Positions 16,601-24,487 of a stretch of 64,000 bases of DNA are shown here, piece after piece. The translations under genes and the position numbers were made by a program. The notes beneath the pieces were generated by a model that searched no databases, was not told where the DNA came from, and was given only the letters and a program-made list of their open reading frames with translations. The first letter of the stretch is position 1; every line of letters begins with the position of its first letter. The stretch comes from JBCBCP01 sp039817385 (GTDB taxonomy: Bacteria; Pseudomonadota; Alphaproteobacteria; Rhodobacterales; Rhodobacteraceae), in the NCBI GenBank assembly GCA_039817385.1, contig JBCBVY010000003.1:124001-188000 (forward strand). The letters run 5' to 3'.

Positions 16601-17375
16601 GGAGCATCACCAGAAGATCCGCTTCCATGACATCGCGGCGCAGCCCCGCAAGATCATCTCCTCGCCCACATGGTCGGGGATTGAGAGCGAGAAGGTCAGC
16701 TACAACGCGGGCTACACCAACGTGCACGAGCTGATCCCGTGGCGGACCCTGACAGGGCGACAACAGCTTTATCAGGATCACCTGTGGATGCGCGCATTTG
16801 GTGAGGGGTTCATGTCGTACCGGCCACCGGTGGACCTGAAGACCATCACCGAAGAGGTCAATCAGGACGCCCGCGACGGCAACCCGCATCTGGTGTTGAA
16901 CTTCATCACGCCGCACCAGAAATGGGGCATCCATTCGACCTATTCGGACAACCTGCTGATGCTCACGCTCAACCGCGGCGGGCCTGTGGTCTGGATTTCG
17001 GAGAATGACGCGAAGTCGGCCGGGATCGCGGATAACGATTGGATCGAGCTTTACAACGTGAACGGCGCGCTGACCGCCCGCGCGGTCGTGTCCCAGCGGA
17101 TCAAGGACGGCACGACGTTCATGTATCACGCTCAGGAAAAGATCGTGAACACACCCGGCTCCGAGAAGACCGGCAAGCGCGGGGGCATCCACAACTCCGT
17201 GACCCGCGCCGTGCTGAAACCCACCCACATGATTGGCGGCTACGCCCAGCAGTCCTACGGCTTCAACTACTACGGCACCGTGGGCTGCAACCGGGACGAG
17301 TTCGTCATCGTGCGGAAAATGCAAAAGGTCGACTGGCTCGACAATGAAGCGACCGAAAAGGAGGCAGCGGAATGA
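13635..17375 (+). CDS. narG: NarG, respiratory nitrate reductase alpha subunit
   Basis: Membrane-bound cytoplasmic-facing nitrate reductase catalytic subunit, 1246 residues, the usual length. It binds Mo-bisMGD and the FS0 4Fe-4S cluster. The FS0 ligands are visible as H51, C55, C59 and C94. The molybdenum-binding aspartate region is SFYDWYCDLPPASP (216-229). I chose the ATG at 13635, which has GAGGAG 9 bp upstream; earlier in-frame starts overlap narK2. It overlaps narH by 4 bp (ATGA), so the two are translationally coupled. Confidence 0.98.
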   Translation: MSHLLDRLNFLQSNKLEEFANGHGQVTNEDRGWEDTYRNRWRHDKVVRSTHGVNCTGSCSWKIYVKSGIVTWETQQTDYPRTRPDLPNHEPRGCARGASYSWYLYSANRVKNPLIRGRLMKIWREMRKTKTPVEAWTAIQTDPILRNSYTSKRGSGGFVRATWDEATEITAAANAYTAKTYGPDRIFGFSPIPAMSMVSYAAGSRYLSLMGGVCMSFYDWYCDLPPASPMTWGEQTDVPESADWYNSSYLLLWGSNVPQTRTPDAHFYTEVRYKGTKSAVICPDYSEASKFADVWLNVKQGTDAALAMAFGHVILREFHIDRQAEYFEEYCRKYSDMPMLVRLDDKDGRLVPGRFLRAADLDGKLGEDNNPEWKTVAFDETTGTLVSPNGAIGYRWGEKGEWNLEEKADGKDARLQMTFILDEDHDDVRGVDFPYFGGAATEAFTTGDTRPDVLTKNVPIKRIQTADGEVLVATVFDLFCANYGLDRGLGGDWVAKSYDEDVPGTPAWAEKITGVPADKIAHVAREFAETAEKTGGKSMVIIGAAMNHWYHMDMNYRGVINMLVMCGCVGQSGGGWAHYVGQEKLRPQTGWAPLAFALDWGRPPRHMNSTSAWYAHTDQWRYETLEADEILSPTAPEGDWDISLIDYNIRAERMGWLPSAPQLKTNPLDVAKQAKAAGMEIPAYVAQQLKSGALEMSCEDPDDPANWPRNLFVWRSNLLGSSGKGHEYFLKHLLGTDHGVLGKDLGEEGRALPKEAKWHDKAPEGKLDLLVTIDFRMSTTAVYADIVLPTASWYEKDDMNTSDMHPFIHPLQAAVDPAYESKSDFEIFKAIAKKVQEVAPEILGKETDIVALPLLHDMPAEIAQDQVRDWKKGECDLIPGKTAPAFVPVERDYGAIYDRFTSLGPLMDKLGNGGKGITWNTEEEIDNLAALNGVKQDGAAEGRPKIETAIDACEVILMLAPETNGNVAVKAWDALSENTGRAHAHLAEGEHHQKIRFHDIAAQPRKIISSPTWSGIESEKVSYNAGYTNVHELIPWRTLTGRQQLYQDHLWMRAFGEGFMSYRPPVDLKTITEEVNQDARDGNPHLVLNFITPHQKWGIHSTYSDNLLMLTLNRGGPVVWISENDAKSAGIADNDWIELYNVNGALTARAVVSQRIKDGTTFMYHAQEKIVNTPGSEKTGKRGGIHNSVTRAVLKPTHMIGGYAQQSYGFNYYGTVGCNRDEFVIVRKMQKVDWLDNEATEKEAAE

Positions 17376-18892
17376 GAGTGCGCGCGCAAATCGGCATGGT
17401 GCTGAACCTCGACAAATGCATCGGGTGCCACACCTGCTCCGTGACCTGCAAGAACGTGTGGACGACACGGGACGGCGTCGAATACGCTTGGTTCAACAAC
17501 GTGGAGACGAAGCCGGGTACCGGCTATCCGACCGACTGGGAAAACCAGGCCCGCTGGAAAGGCGGCTGGGAGCGGACCAAATCCGGCAAGCTGCAGCCCA
17601 AGCAGGGCAGCAAATGGCGGATCCTGTCCAACATCTTTGCCAACCCAGACCTGCCCGAGATCGACGACTATTATGAGCCGTTCGATTTCGACCACGATCA
17701 CCTGAAATCCGCGCCCGAGATGGAGGCGTTCCCCACGGCGCGCCCCTATTCCAAGATCACCGGCGAGCGGATCGAGAAGATCGAGAAGGGCCCGAACTGG
17801 GAGGAAATCCTGGGCGGCGAATTCTCGAAGCGGAGCGAAGACTACAACTTCGACGGCATCCAGAAGGAGATCTACGGGGAATACGAGAACACCTTTATGA
17901 TGTATCTCCCCCGGCTCTGCGAACACTGCCTGAACCCGACCTGCGCCGCGTCCTGCCCCTCAGGCGCGATCTACAAGCGCGAGGAAGACGGCATCGTCCT
18001 GATCGATCAGGAGAAGTGCCGCGGCTGGCGGATGTGTGTTTCGGGCTGCCCTTACAAGAAGGTCTACTACAACTGGGAATCCGGCAAATCGGAGAAATGC
18101 ACCCTCTGCTATCCCCGCATCGAATCCGGTAACCCGACAGTCTGTTCGGAAACCTGTGTGGGCCGCATCCGGTATCTCGGCGTGATGCTCTATGATGCCG
18201 ACAAGATCGACACAGCCGCAAATGCGCCGAGCGAGCAGCAACTCTACGACGCGCAGCTGGATGTCTTCCTCGACCCCAATGATCCGGTTGTGGTTGAGAC
18301 CGCCCGGGCCGATGGCATCCCAGAGGATTGGATCAAAGCCGCGCAGGAAAGCCCGATCTGGAAGATGGCGATGGAATGGAAGGTCGCCTTCCCGCTGCAT
18401 CCCGAATACCGGACCCTGCCGATGGTGTGGTACATCCCGCCGCTGTCGCCGATCCAGAACGCGGCCGAGGCCGGAAAAATCGGCAACGACGGCATGATGC
18501 CCAACGTCAAGGACCTGCGCATCCCGGTTCGCTATCTCGCGAACATGCTGACCGCGGGCGACGAGGCCCCGGTGGTCTCTGCTTTGGAACGGATGATGGC
18601 GATGCGCGCCTACATGCGGTCCAAGACCGTGGACGGCGTGATTGATGAGGCCATCGCGGCCCGCGTCGGCCTGAGCGGGCGCGTGATCGAGGACATGTAC
18701 AAGATCATGGCCCTTGCCGATTACGAGGACCGATTTGTCATCCCCACCACCCACCGCGAACAGGTCGAAGAAGCATATGACCTCAAAGGCGGGTGCGGGT
18801 TCACGGACGGCAACGGCTGCTCGACCGGGACGTCCAGGGCGTCGCTCTTCGGCAAAGGCAAGAAACCCCTCAAAATGCCGGAGGCCATGTGA
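17372..18892 (+). CDS. narH: NarH, nitrate reductase beta subunit
   Basis: Iron-sulfur electron-transfer subunit of 506 residues linking NarI hemes to NarG. Cysteine groups for four clusters are seen: CIGCHTCSVTCKN near residue 16, CEHCLNPTCAASCP, then CRGWRMCVSGCP and CTLCYP. The Trp in CRGW replaces a cysteine and marks the 3Fe-4S cluster, as in all NarH. It overlaps narG and narJ, so the order G-H-J-I is conserved. Confidence 0.98.
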   Translation: MRVRAQIGMVLNLDKCIGCHTCSVTCKNVWTTRDGVEYAWFNNVETKPGTGYPTDWENQARWKGGWERTKSGKLQPKQGSKWRILSNIFANPDLPEIDDYYEPFDFDHDHLKSAPEMEAFPTARPYSKITGERIEKIEKGPNWEEILGGEFSKRSEDYNFDGIQKEIYGEYENTFMMYLPRLCEHCLNPTCAASCPSGAIYKREEDGIVLIDQEKCRGWRMCVSGCPYKKVYYNWESGKSEKCTLCYPRIESGNPTVCSETCVGRIRYLGVMLYDADKIDTAANAPSEQQLYDAQLDVFLDPNDPVVVETARADGIPEDWIKAAQESPIWKMAMEWKVAFPLHPEYRTLPMVWYIPPLSPIQNAAEAGKIGNDGMMPNVKDLRIPVRYLANMLTAGDEAPVVSALERMMAMRAYMRSKTVDGVIDEAIAARVGLSGRVIEDMYKIMALADYEDRFVIPTTHREQVEEAYDLKGGCGFTDGNGCSTGTSRASLFGKGKKPLKMPEAM

Positions 18893-19614
18893 TGGACCGG
18901 ACGCTCAAAGCCCTTTCACTGATCCTGAGTTACCCGACGCGCGCGCTGCAGCATGCCATGCCCGAAATCGGAGGCGTTCTTGCCTCGGACACGCGATTGA
19001 CAGCAGCAGCACGTCGGGCGTTGCGCCCGCTTGTAGGGGAGGTGAGCGGGCGCGACATTTATGATCTGCAGGAAACCTATGTGGCCCTGTTCGACCGCTC
19101 GCGGACCTTGTCGCTCAACCTCTTCGAGCATGTTCACGGCGAAAGCCGGGACCGGGGGGGCGCGATGGTCAGCCTGGTCGAAATGTACCGCGGGGCAGGC
19201 TACGACCCGGTGACATCGGAACTGCCGGACCACCTTCCGATGCTGCTCGAATTCCTGTCCACGCGTCCCTTCGCCGAGGCACAGGACACCTTGGCGGACG
19301 CGGCCCATATTCTGGAGGCTCTGAACGCGCGGCTGTGCCGGCGGGAAAGCCCATACGGAGCCGTATTCGCCGCTTTGTTGCAGCTGTCAGGCGCAAAGGC
19401 GGACAAGGCCGCCGTGGCAGAGTTGCTGGAGGAGCCGGAAATGGATCCGAACGACCTCGAGGCGCTCGATAAGGTTTGGGAAGAAACCGAAGTGCGCTTT
19501 GGCCCGGACCCAAACGCGGGCTGCCCCCACGTGCGCGATATGCTGTCGCGCATGGACACCCCGGGCAATCCAACCCCGCCCATCACCCCCACACCGCAGC
19601 ACGCGGCTGAATAA
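18892..19614 (+). CDS. narJ: NarJ, nitrate reductase assembly chaperone
   Basis: A 240-residue TorD-like all-helical chaperone. It keeps NarGH in the cytoplasm until cofactors are inserted and NarI is bound. The family signature is SLNLFEHVHGESRDRGGAMV. Its ATG overlaps the narH TGA (ATGTGATG), indicating coupled translation. The C terminus is Pro-rich and low in complexity, which is common. Confidence 0.95.
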   Translation: MDRTLKALSLILSYPTRALQHAMPEIGGVLASDTRLTAAARRALRPLVGEVSGRDIYDLQETYVALFDRSRTLSLNLFEHVHGESRDRGGAMVSLVEMYRGAGYDPVTSELPDHLPMLLEFLSTRPFAEAQDTLADAAHILEALNARLCRRESPYGAVFAALLQLSGAKADKAAVAELLEEPEMDPNDLEALDKVWEETEVRFGPDPNAGCPHVRDMLSRMDTPGNPTPPITPTPQHAAE

Positions 19615-19625
19615 CGGAGGACGTC

Positions 19626-20420
19626 ATGAACCAGTTTCTATTCGGAACCTTTCCCTACATCGCGCTGGCGATATGCATCATTGGCTCGATTGCGCGGTAC
19701 GAGCGCGATCCGTTCACCTGGAAATCGTCATCATCCCAGATGCTTCGGCGCAAACAGCTTATCATCGGCTCGGTCCTGTTTCATGTCGGTGTGCTGGTGA
19801 TCTTTTTCGGTCACTTGATTGGCTTGCTGACACCAATCTGGATTTTCGATGCCATCGGCATCAGCCACGGGGCAAAACAGCTCCTCGCGGTGGTTGCTGG
19901 CGGGATCGCAGGCGTTGCGGCATTGATCGGAGGCGTCCTGCTTTTTCATCGCCGTTGGACCGATCCGCGGATCGCAAAGACCTCCAGCTTTTGGGACAAT
20001 GCGATCCTGATGATGCTGATTGCGCAGCTCGTGCTGGGCCTCGGCACGATCTTCGTCTCTCTTGGGCACCTCGATGGCCACGAGATGGTCAAGTTCATGT
20101 CCTGGGCGCAAGGTGTCTTTACCTTTGACGGGGCCGCAGCCAGCTATGTGGCCGATGTGGCGATCATCTTCAAATTGCACCTGATCCTTGGGCTTTTGAT
20201 CATCGCGGTCTTTCCGTTCACACGGCTTGTGCACATCCTGTCAGGTTTTGCAGCGCCCTTCCGGTACCTCTTTGGCCGGACCGGCTACCAAGTGGTGCGC
20301 GCGCGCCGCCAGCACGCTTTGCCGAAGAATATCGGAGCGGTGCCGCAAGGCCGCAAACAGCCCGGTTCGGAAGGCAAAGGTTCGAACGCGCCCGGCGCAA
20401 TGCCAACACCAGCGGAGTAA
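19626..20420 (+). CDS. narI: NarI, diheme b cytochrome of nitrate reductase
   Basis: Membrane quinol-oxidising subunit of 264 residues with five predicted transmembrane segments. Histidine pairs for two b hemes are seen in FHVGVLVIFFGHLIG and in KLHLILGLL / RLVHILSG. A polar C-terminal tail of about 40 residues exceeds the short E. coli form. It lies 11 bp after narJ and 5 bp before the isomerase gene. Confidence 0.96.
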   Translation: MNQFLFGTFPYIALAICIIGSIARYERDPFTWKSSSSQMLRRKQLIIGSVLFHVGVLVIFFGHLIGLLTPIWIFDAIGISHGAKQLLAVVAGGIAGVAALIGGVLLFHRRWTDPRIAKTSSFWDNAILMMLIAQLVLGLGTIFVSLGHLDGHEMVKFMSWAQGVFTFDGAAASYVADVAIIFKLHLILGLLIIAVFPFTRLVHILSGFAAPFRYLFGRTGYQVVRARRQHALPKNIGAVPQGRKQPGSEGKGSNAPGAMPTPAE

Positions 20421-20425
20421 GTCTC

Positions 20426-21256
20426 ATGACCGCGTTATTCCCCGATCTGGTCGTCAATGGTGAAACAATTCCTGCCGCGCGCATCGCGGCGGAAACCCAA
20501 AACCACGATGGCCCAAAAGGTAAACCCGGCATCGCCTGGCGCAAAGCGGCCAATGCTATCGCGGTTCGCACATTGCTGCTGCAAGAAGCGCGGCGGCGCG
20601 GCATCGATGCACAGGTTCAAGAGGTCGGCCCCGGCCGGTTTGAAACCGAAGAGGAGGCCCTTGTCCGGGGCCTTCTCGAAGACGCGGTGATTGTGCCCAC
20701 GCCCCCGGCACAGCACGTCAGGGCAGAGTGGAAAAAGGACCCGACCCGGTTCCGCAGCCCGCCCCTTTGGGAGGCGTCCCATATCCTTGTGGCGTGCGAC
20801 GCGAAGGATGCCGAGGCGCTTCGAAAGGCAATGGTGCGCGCCACGATCATCGCGGGCTTCGCGGTTGGCGATCCGGCGGCGTTTGCAGGGCTGGCCCGGC
20901 GCGAGAGCGACTGTCCCAGCAAGGATGCCGGCGGCAGCCTTGGCCAGCTGCGTCCAGGCGACATGCTTCCCGAATTTGAAGCCGCCTTGCGGGGTCTGTC
21001 GGCTGGCGACATTACAGACAGGCCCGTTCTGACCCGCCACGGGTGGCACATTATCAAGCTAGATGCCGCCGCCGAGGGCGCCGTGCTTCCCTTCGATGCC
21101 GTCCGCCAAAAGATTTCCGACGCGATGGAAAAATCGATGTGGGCCCAAGCGGCCAAGGAATTTGTGCAAACCCTGGCTGCGTCCGCCGAAATCTCCGGCG
21201 CGGACCTGCGACCGGTCTCGCCCAGGAGGGCAGATCATGAACACCATCACCACTGA
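20426..21256 (+). CDS. Parvulin-type peptidyl-prolyl isomerase of the nar operon
   Basis: A 276-residue PpiC/NifM-like protein without a signal peptide, so probably cytoplasmic. The rotamase domain (about 110-215) shows SHILVACDA, FAGLARRESDCPSKDAGGSLG and RHGWHIIKLD. A PpiC-type gene also follows narI in Pseudomonas aeruginosa, which supports a role in folding or assembly of nitrate reductase. The last residues are DHEHHHH. They arise because the 3' end overlaps, in another frame, the start of the next (decayed) gene by 20 bp, so the His tail may not be selected. Confidence 0.88.
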   Translation: MTALFPDLVVNGETIPAARIAAETQNHDGPKGKPGIAWRKAANAIAVRTLLLQEARRRGIDAQVQEVGPGRFETEEEALVRGLLEDAVIVPTPPAQHVRAEWKKDPTRFRSPPLWEASHILVACDAKDAEALRKAMVRATIIAGFAVGDPAAFAGLARRESDCPSKDAGGSLGQLRPGDMLPEFEAALRGLSAGDITDRPVLTRHGWHIIKLDAAAEGAVLPFDAVRQKISDAMEKSMWAQAAKEFVQTLAASAEISGADLRPVSPRRADHEHHHH

Positions 21257-21531
21257 TCATCGGTCTATCGACGGCAAGCCACGCGCCCGTGTCTTGCTTC
21301 TAAACCGCCCGCTGACCTTCATTTCCGAAGCGCATCTTCGGTTGCGCGCAATTTGCACAGGGTTGGACCGTTTGGCTGACGCGAACACGAACGAAGGCGC
21401 CGCGGCACGCCATTCGCGAGACTGCTGTGCTGCTTCGCTTAGCCCAGGCGCGGCTGACCGAAAACGATCTGCACAAGCTTCGCGCAGGCATGCTCAAGCG
21501 CAGAGGTCTGGAAAACCTCTTCTCAACCTAG
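21237..21531 (+). pseudogene. Decayed hemerythrin-like gene (tandem paralogue remnant)
   Basis: From the ATG at 21237 the frame reads LLLNRPLTFISEAHLRLRAI and then CTGLDRLADA. This closely matches LLANPLEFLEEDHLRTRTVC and GAFDRIADS of the intact gene at 21575. From 21412, shifted by one base, it reads IRETAVLLRLAQARLTENDL and then HKLRAGMLKRR to the stop at 21529-21531. That matches the C terminus of the same paralogue (KKLLTEEELAELRSAMFQRR). Roughly 95-100 central residues are missing. One out-of-frame internal deletion explains both the loss and the frame change. Confidence 0.75.
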
Positions 21532-21574
21532 CCGCTAAACCATCCCCTCCCGACCTTAGGAAAGAAGGAAGATT

Positions 21575-22150
21575 ATGAAAAAATCCCTGTCCAATGCCCG
21601 CTCCCGCGCAGCGCATCATCATGCCACCGATATGGATCTTTTGGCCAATCCGCTTGAGTTTCTCGAAGAAGATCATTTGCGAACGCGAACGGTTTGCGGG
21701 GCCTTTGATCGCATTGCTGACAGCGAAACCCCCGCGCGGGAGGATGTGTTCGAGGCGCTGACATATCTTGAAAACGAACTCCCGCTTTTCATTGTCGATG
21801 AGGATGCCGATCTTGCACGATTGATGCGCCGTCATTTGGATGAAGCGCCCTCACTCTTCGAGGTGCTGCGCCGCGTGACCGAGCTCCATCAAGACATCGC
21901 ATTCCGATCACGGCCCGTGATTGATTTGCTCCAAATTCTCAAAAAGCAGCCCCGCCAGCTGACCTATTCAGAGCAAACATGCCTGCGCGATCTGGCAACC
22001 ACCCTGCGCAGAGATATGGCGATGGAAAACAGCAAGCTTCTCCCTTTGGCCAAGAAGCTCTTGACCGAAGAAGAGCTCGCGGAACTGCGATCAGCCATGT
22101 TCCAGCGGCGGCTTTCTGATTTTCGCGACCACAGAGCATCTGGCGCGTGA
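21575..22150 (+). CDS. Hemerythrin-like domain protein
   Basis: A 191-residue helical protein with hemerythrin/HHE-like features: EEDHLRTRTVC, ELPLFIVDEDADLARLMRRH and VTELHQDIAF. Such proteins can bind a di-iron centre and sense or bind oxygen or NO. Located between the nar genes and moeA, it may protect or monitor nitrate respiration, for example against NO or oxygen. It is preceded by a decayed copy of itself. Several canonical ligand positions look altered, so iron binding is not assured. Confidence 0.75.
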   Translation: MKKSLSNARSRAAHHHATDMDLLANPLEFLEEDHLRTRTVCGAFDRIADSETPAREDVFEALTYLENELPLFIVDEDADLARLMRRHLDEAPSLFEVLRRVTELHQDIAFRSRPVIDLLQILKKQPRQLTYSEQTCLRDLATTLRRDMAMENSKLLPLAKKLLTEEELAELRSAMFQRRLSDFRDHRASGA

Positions 22151-22177
22151 TGCGCACCAATTTGAACGAGGTGCCGT

Positions 22178-23461
22178 ATGACATTCCTCCCAAAACACGT
22201 CGCGCCCAGCTGTGGGTGTGATGATCCTGCGCAGACGTCGCAGCTGATCACGATTGATGAAGCATTCCAGCGGATCAAGCGCCACGTGCAACCGATCTCG
22301 GATACGGAAACGGTGCCGCTTCACGCTGCGCGCGGACGCATCCTCGCAAGGCCGGTCTGCGCAAAATCGGACATGCCGCGTTTCGATCACGCAGCAATGG
22401 ATGGATATGCTGTCGATAGTACGGTGTTTACAGGCGCGGGTCCTTGGCTCCTGCCCGTGACGGGCCGGGTTGCAGCAGGCGACGACCCAACGACCCGTTG
22501 CGGTTCGGCGGACGCCTGCCGCATTTTCACGGGCGCACCAATTCCGCGCCCGTTCGACAGCGTTGTCATGCAAGAACAGATCGAAAGGCGCGGTGACGTG
22601 GTCCGGTTCACGGTGCGTCCAGCGGCGGGCGAAAACGTCCGAAGGCGGGGGGAAGAACACCTGTCCGGCGCCGAAATCCTGCCCGAAGGTACCGTGCTCA
22701 CACCGCGGGCGATCGCCACCTGCGCCGCTGCGGGCCAAGGGACCGCCACCGTCACGAAGCGCCTGAGGATCATCCTGCTGGTGACCGGATCCGAGGTTGC
22801 CACCCCCGGAGCAAGCGACCTGACAGCAGGGCACATATGGGATGTGAACACACCGATGCTGCAGTCCCTTTTGTCCAGACCCGATGTTGATCTGCACAAG
22901 GTCGTTCGGGTCGAAGACAGCCGCGACACCATCCGCCATGCGATGCAATCCGCTGCCGCCGACGCTGACCTGATTGTCACGACAGGTGGCGTCTCGGTCG
23001 GCGATGAAGATCACATGCACGCGGCTGTCCGCGCTGCGGGCGGCAAGCTGGTGTTTGCCGGTGTCGCCATCAAACCGGGCAAGCCCGTTGCGCTTGGACA
23101 GATCGGCAAGGCCACCTGGCTCGGGCTTCCGGGAAATCCCGGCTCTGCATTTGTGACGTGGTCGATCTTTGGCGAAGTCATACGGAACACCCTCGGCGGC
23201 CGGCGGGACACAAGCGCGACACGTCGCCATGTCGTTCTTTCGCATGACGTAACTCGAAAAGCGGGTCGATGCGAAATTCGCGCCGCGCGCGTTATTGGCG
23301 TGGATGGTTTGGGCAGGGACGTGATCGATTGCAGCTCTGCCGGGAACTCGGGGCAGGTATCGAAATACGTTGACGCGGAAGGCTTGGTTTTTCTTCCGTC
23401 TGAGGTTGATCACATCCCGGTGGGTTCATTGGTCGAGCTGCTTCCATTCTGCACAATTTGA
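22178..23461 (+). CDS. moeA: MoeA, molybdopterin molybdotransferase
   Basis: Inserts molybdenum into adenylated molybdopterin. The 427 residues carry the MoeA motifs FDHAAMDGYAVD, VTTGGVSVGDEDH and IKPGKPVALGQIG-LGLPGNPGSA. An N-terminal CGC segment is extra. It lies 27 bp after the hemerythrin gene and appears to belong to the nar operon, supplying cofactor for NarG. A housekeeping copy elsewhere in the genome is likely. Confidence 0.93.
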   Translation: MTFLPKHVAPSCGCDDPAQTSQLITIDEAFQRIKRHVQPISDTETVPLHAARGRILARPVCAKSDMPRFDHAAMDGYAVDSTVFTGAGPWLLPVTGRVAAGDDPTTRCGSADACRIFTGAPIPRPFDSVVMQEQIERRGDVVRFTVRPAAGENVRRRGEEHLSGAEILPEGTVLTPRAIATCAAAGQGTATVTKRLRIILLVTGSEVATPGASDLTAGHIWDVNTPMLQSLLSRPDVDLHKVVRVEDSRDTIRHAMQSAAADADLIVTTGGVSVGDEDHMHAAVRAAGGKLVFAGVAIKPGKPVALGQIGKATWLGLPGNPGSAFVTWSIFGEVIRNTLGGRRDTSATRRHVVLSHDVTRKAGRCEIRAARVIGVDGLGRDVIDCSSAGNSGQVSKYVDAEGLVFLPSEVDHIPVGSLVELLPFCTI

Positions 23462-23469
23462 GGAAAGAC

Positions 23470-23991
23470 ATGCATATCGCTTACACAATGGCGCCCGGGC
23501 GGGGCGACACCGATCTGCTCCTGCACCGCGTTGCGCAATCGATCATCGGCGCAGGCTACCGTCCTGCGGGAACGGCGCAGATCAACACGGAACGCGTGGA
23601 TGCCGGCCCATGTGACATGGATGTCCTCGTTCTTCCACACGGTCCGACGGTCAGAATTTCACAAAGCCTTGGTCGCGACGCGCAGGGCTGCCGTTTAGAC
23701 CCCGATGCGCTGGAAACCGCGATTGGGTTGGTTCAGACAACTCTGCCCGTAAGCGACTGTTTGATCGTGAACAAGTTCGGCAAGCACGAAGCGGACGGGC
23801 GCGGGTTCCGTCCGGTGATCGGAGAGGCTTTGGCGCTTGGACTGCCGGTTCTGGTAGGGCTGAATGCGCTCAATGCCGCAGCTTTCTTGGAATTCAGTGG
23901 CGGTATTGCGAAAGAAATTCGTCCAAGTGCGCCAGAAATTGAGCATTGGCTTCTAAGCAGCATCGCCGCACGGCGAGATTTGGCGTGTTAA
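23470..23991 (+). CDS. DUF2478 family protein
   Basis: A 173-residue protein starting MHIAYTMAPGRGDTDLLL. The later segment DCLIVNKFGKHEADGRGFRP and a P-loop-NTPase-like beta/alpha pattern fit DUF2478. The biochemical role is unknown. I chose the ATG at 23470, because GAGG lies 6 nt upstream and overlaps the moeA stop. An in-frame TTG at 23458 is less likely. Coupling to moeA suggests a part in molybdenum or cofactor handling, which is inference. Confidence 0.75.
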   Translation: MHIAYTMAPGRGDTDLLLHRVAQSIIGAGYRPAGTAQINTERVDAGPCDMDVLVLPHGPTVRISQSLGRDAQGCRLDPDALETAIGLVQTTLPVSDCLIVNKFGKHEADGRGFRPVIGEALALGLPVLVGLNALNAAAFLEFSGGIAKEIRPSAPEIEHWLLSSIAARRDLAC

Positions 23992-24487
23992 ACCCCACAT
24001 AACGCTGGGCTTAACCCACATCGGACCGCCATGAAACAGGCGCAAGGTCGTCGTTTTTAGGTCGCTTGGGCGGAGTGCGCCGAAGCCGTTATCCAATTCT
24101 ATTTTTCCTTGCCGCATTTGCCGCTGACGACAGTTCTTTTTATTCTTCGCCGTACTATGCGCGAAGGGCAGGATTATCCCGACACCGGCCGTTTTTGACT
24201 GCTCCGCTGCAAAAAAAGATTCGCCTGCCGCGGGAAACAGAAATGGCTGCGATGGGCTCTTTTGATACCTTCGCCGCCGGCTTTTTGAACGACCTCTTTG
24301 GGGGATGATCTGGTTCTATCTTCTATTTGGAGGGCCGCGAACCTACCTGCGGAGCCTGTAACGGTCATTGATGCTTCATCCTGCGCCGCGGCGTAAGTCA
24401 CTGAGACAACCCTTGGCCGGTGCCGATCTGGCCCGAACCCGATCCCTTTTCAGGTAGGATCAGACGCAAATCGTCCCTGGAAAACAC
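23992..24487. other. 496-bp gap without a recognised gene
   Basis: The gap lies between the end of the nar block and a convergent oxidoreductase gene. It is less GC-rich than its neighbours. An 80-codon frame at 24066-24308 has no ribosome-binding site and an unconvincing composition. No tRNA, riboswitch or strong terminator was seen. A loose inverted repeat (TTAAaCCC...GGGcTTAA, about 23988-24014) follows the DUF2478 gene. Confidence 0.5.

Noticed and set aside
24066..24308. 80-codon reading frame in the gap after the nar block
   Set aside because: No ribosome-binding site, mixed composition and no recognisable motif.
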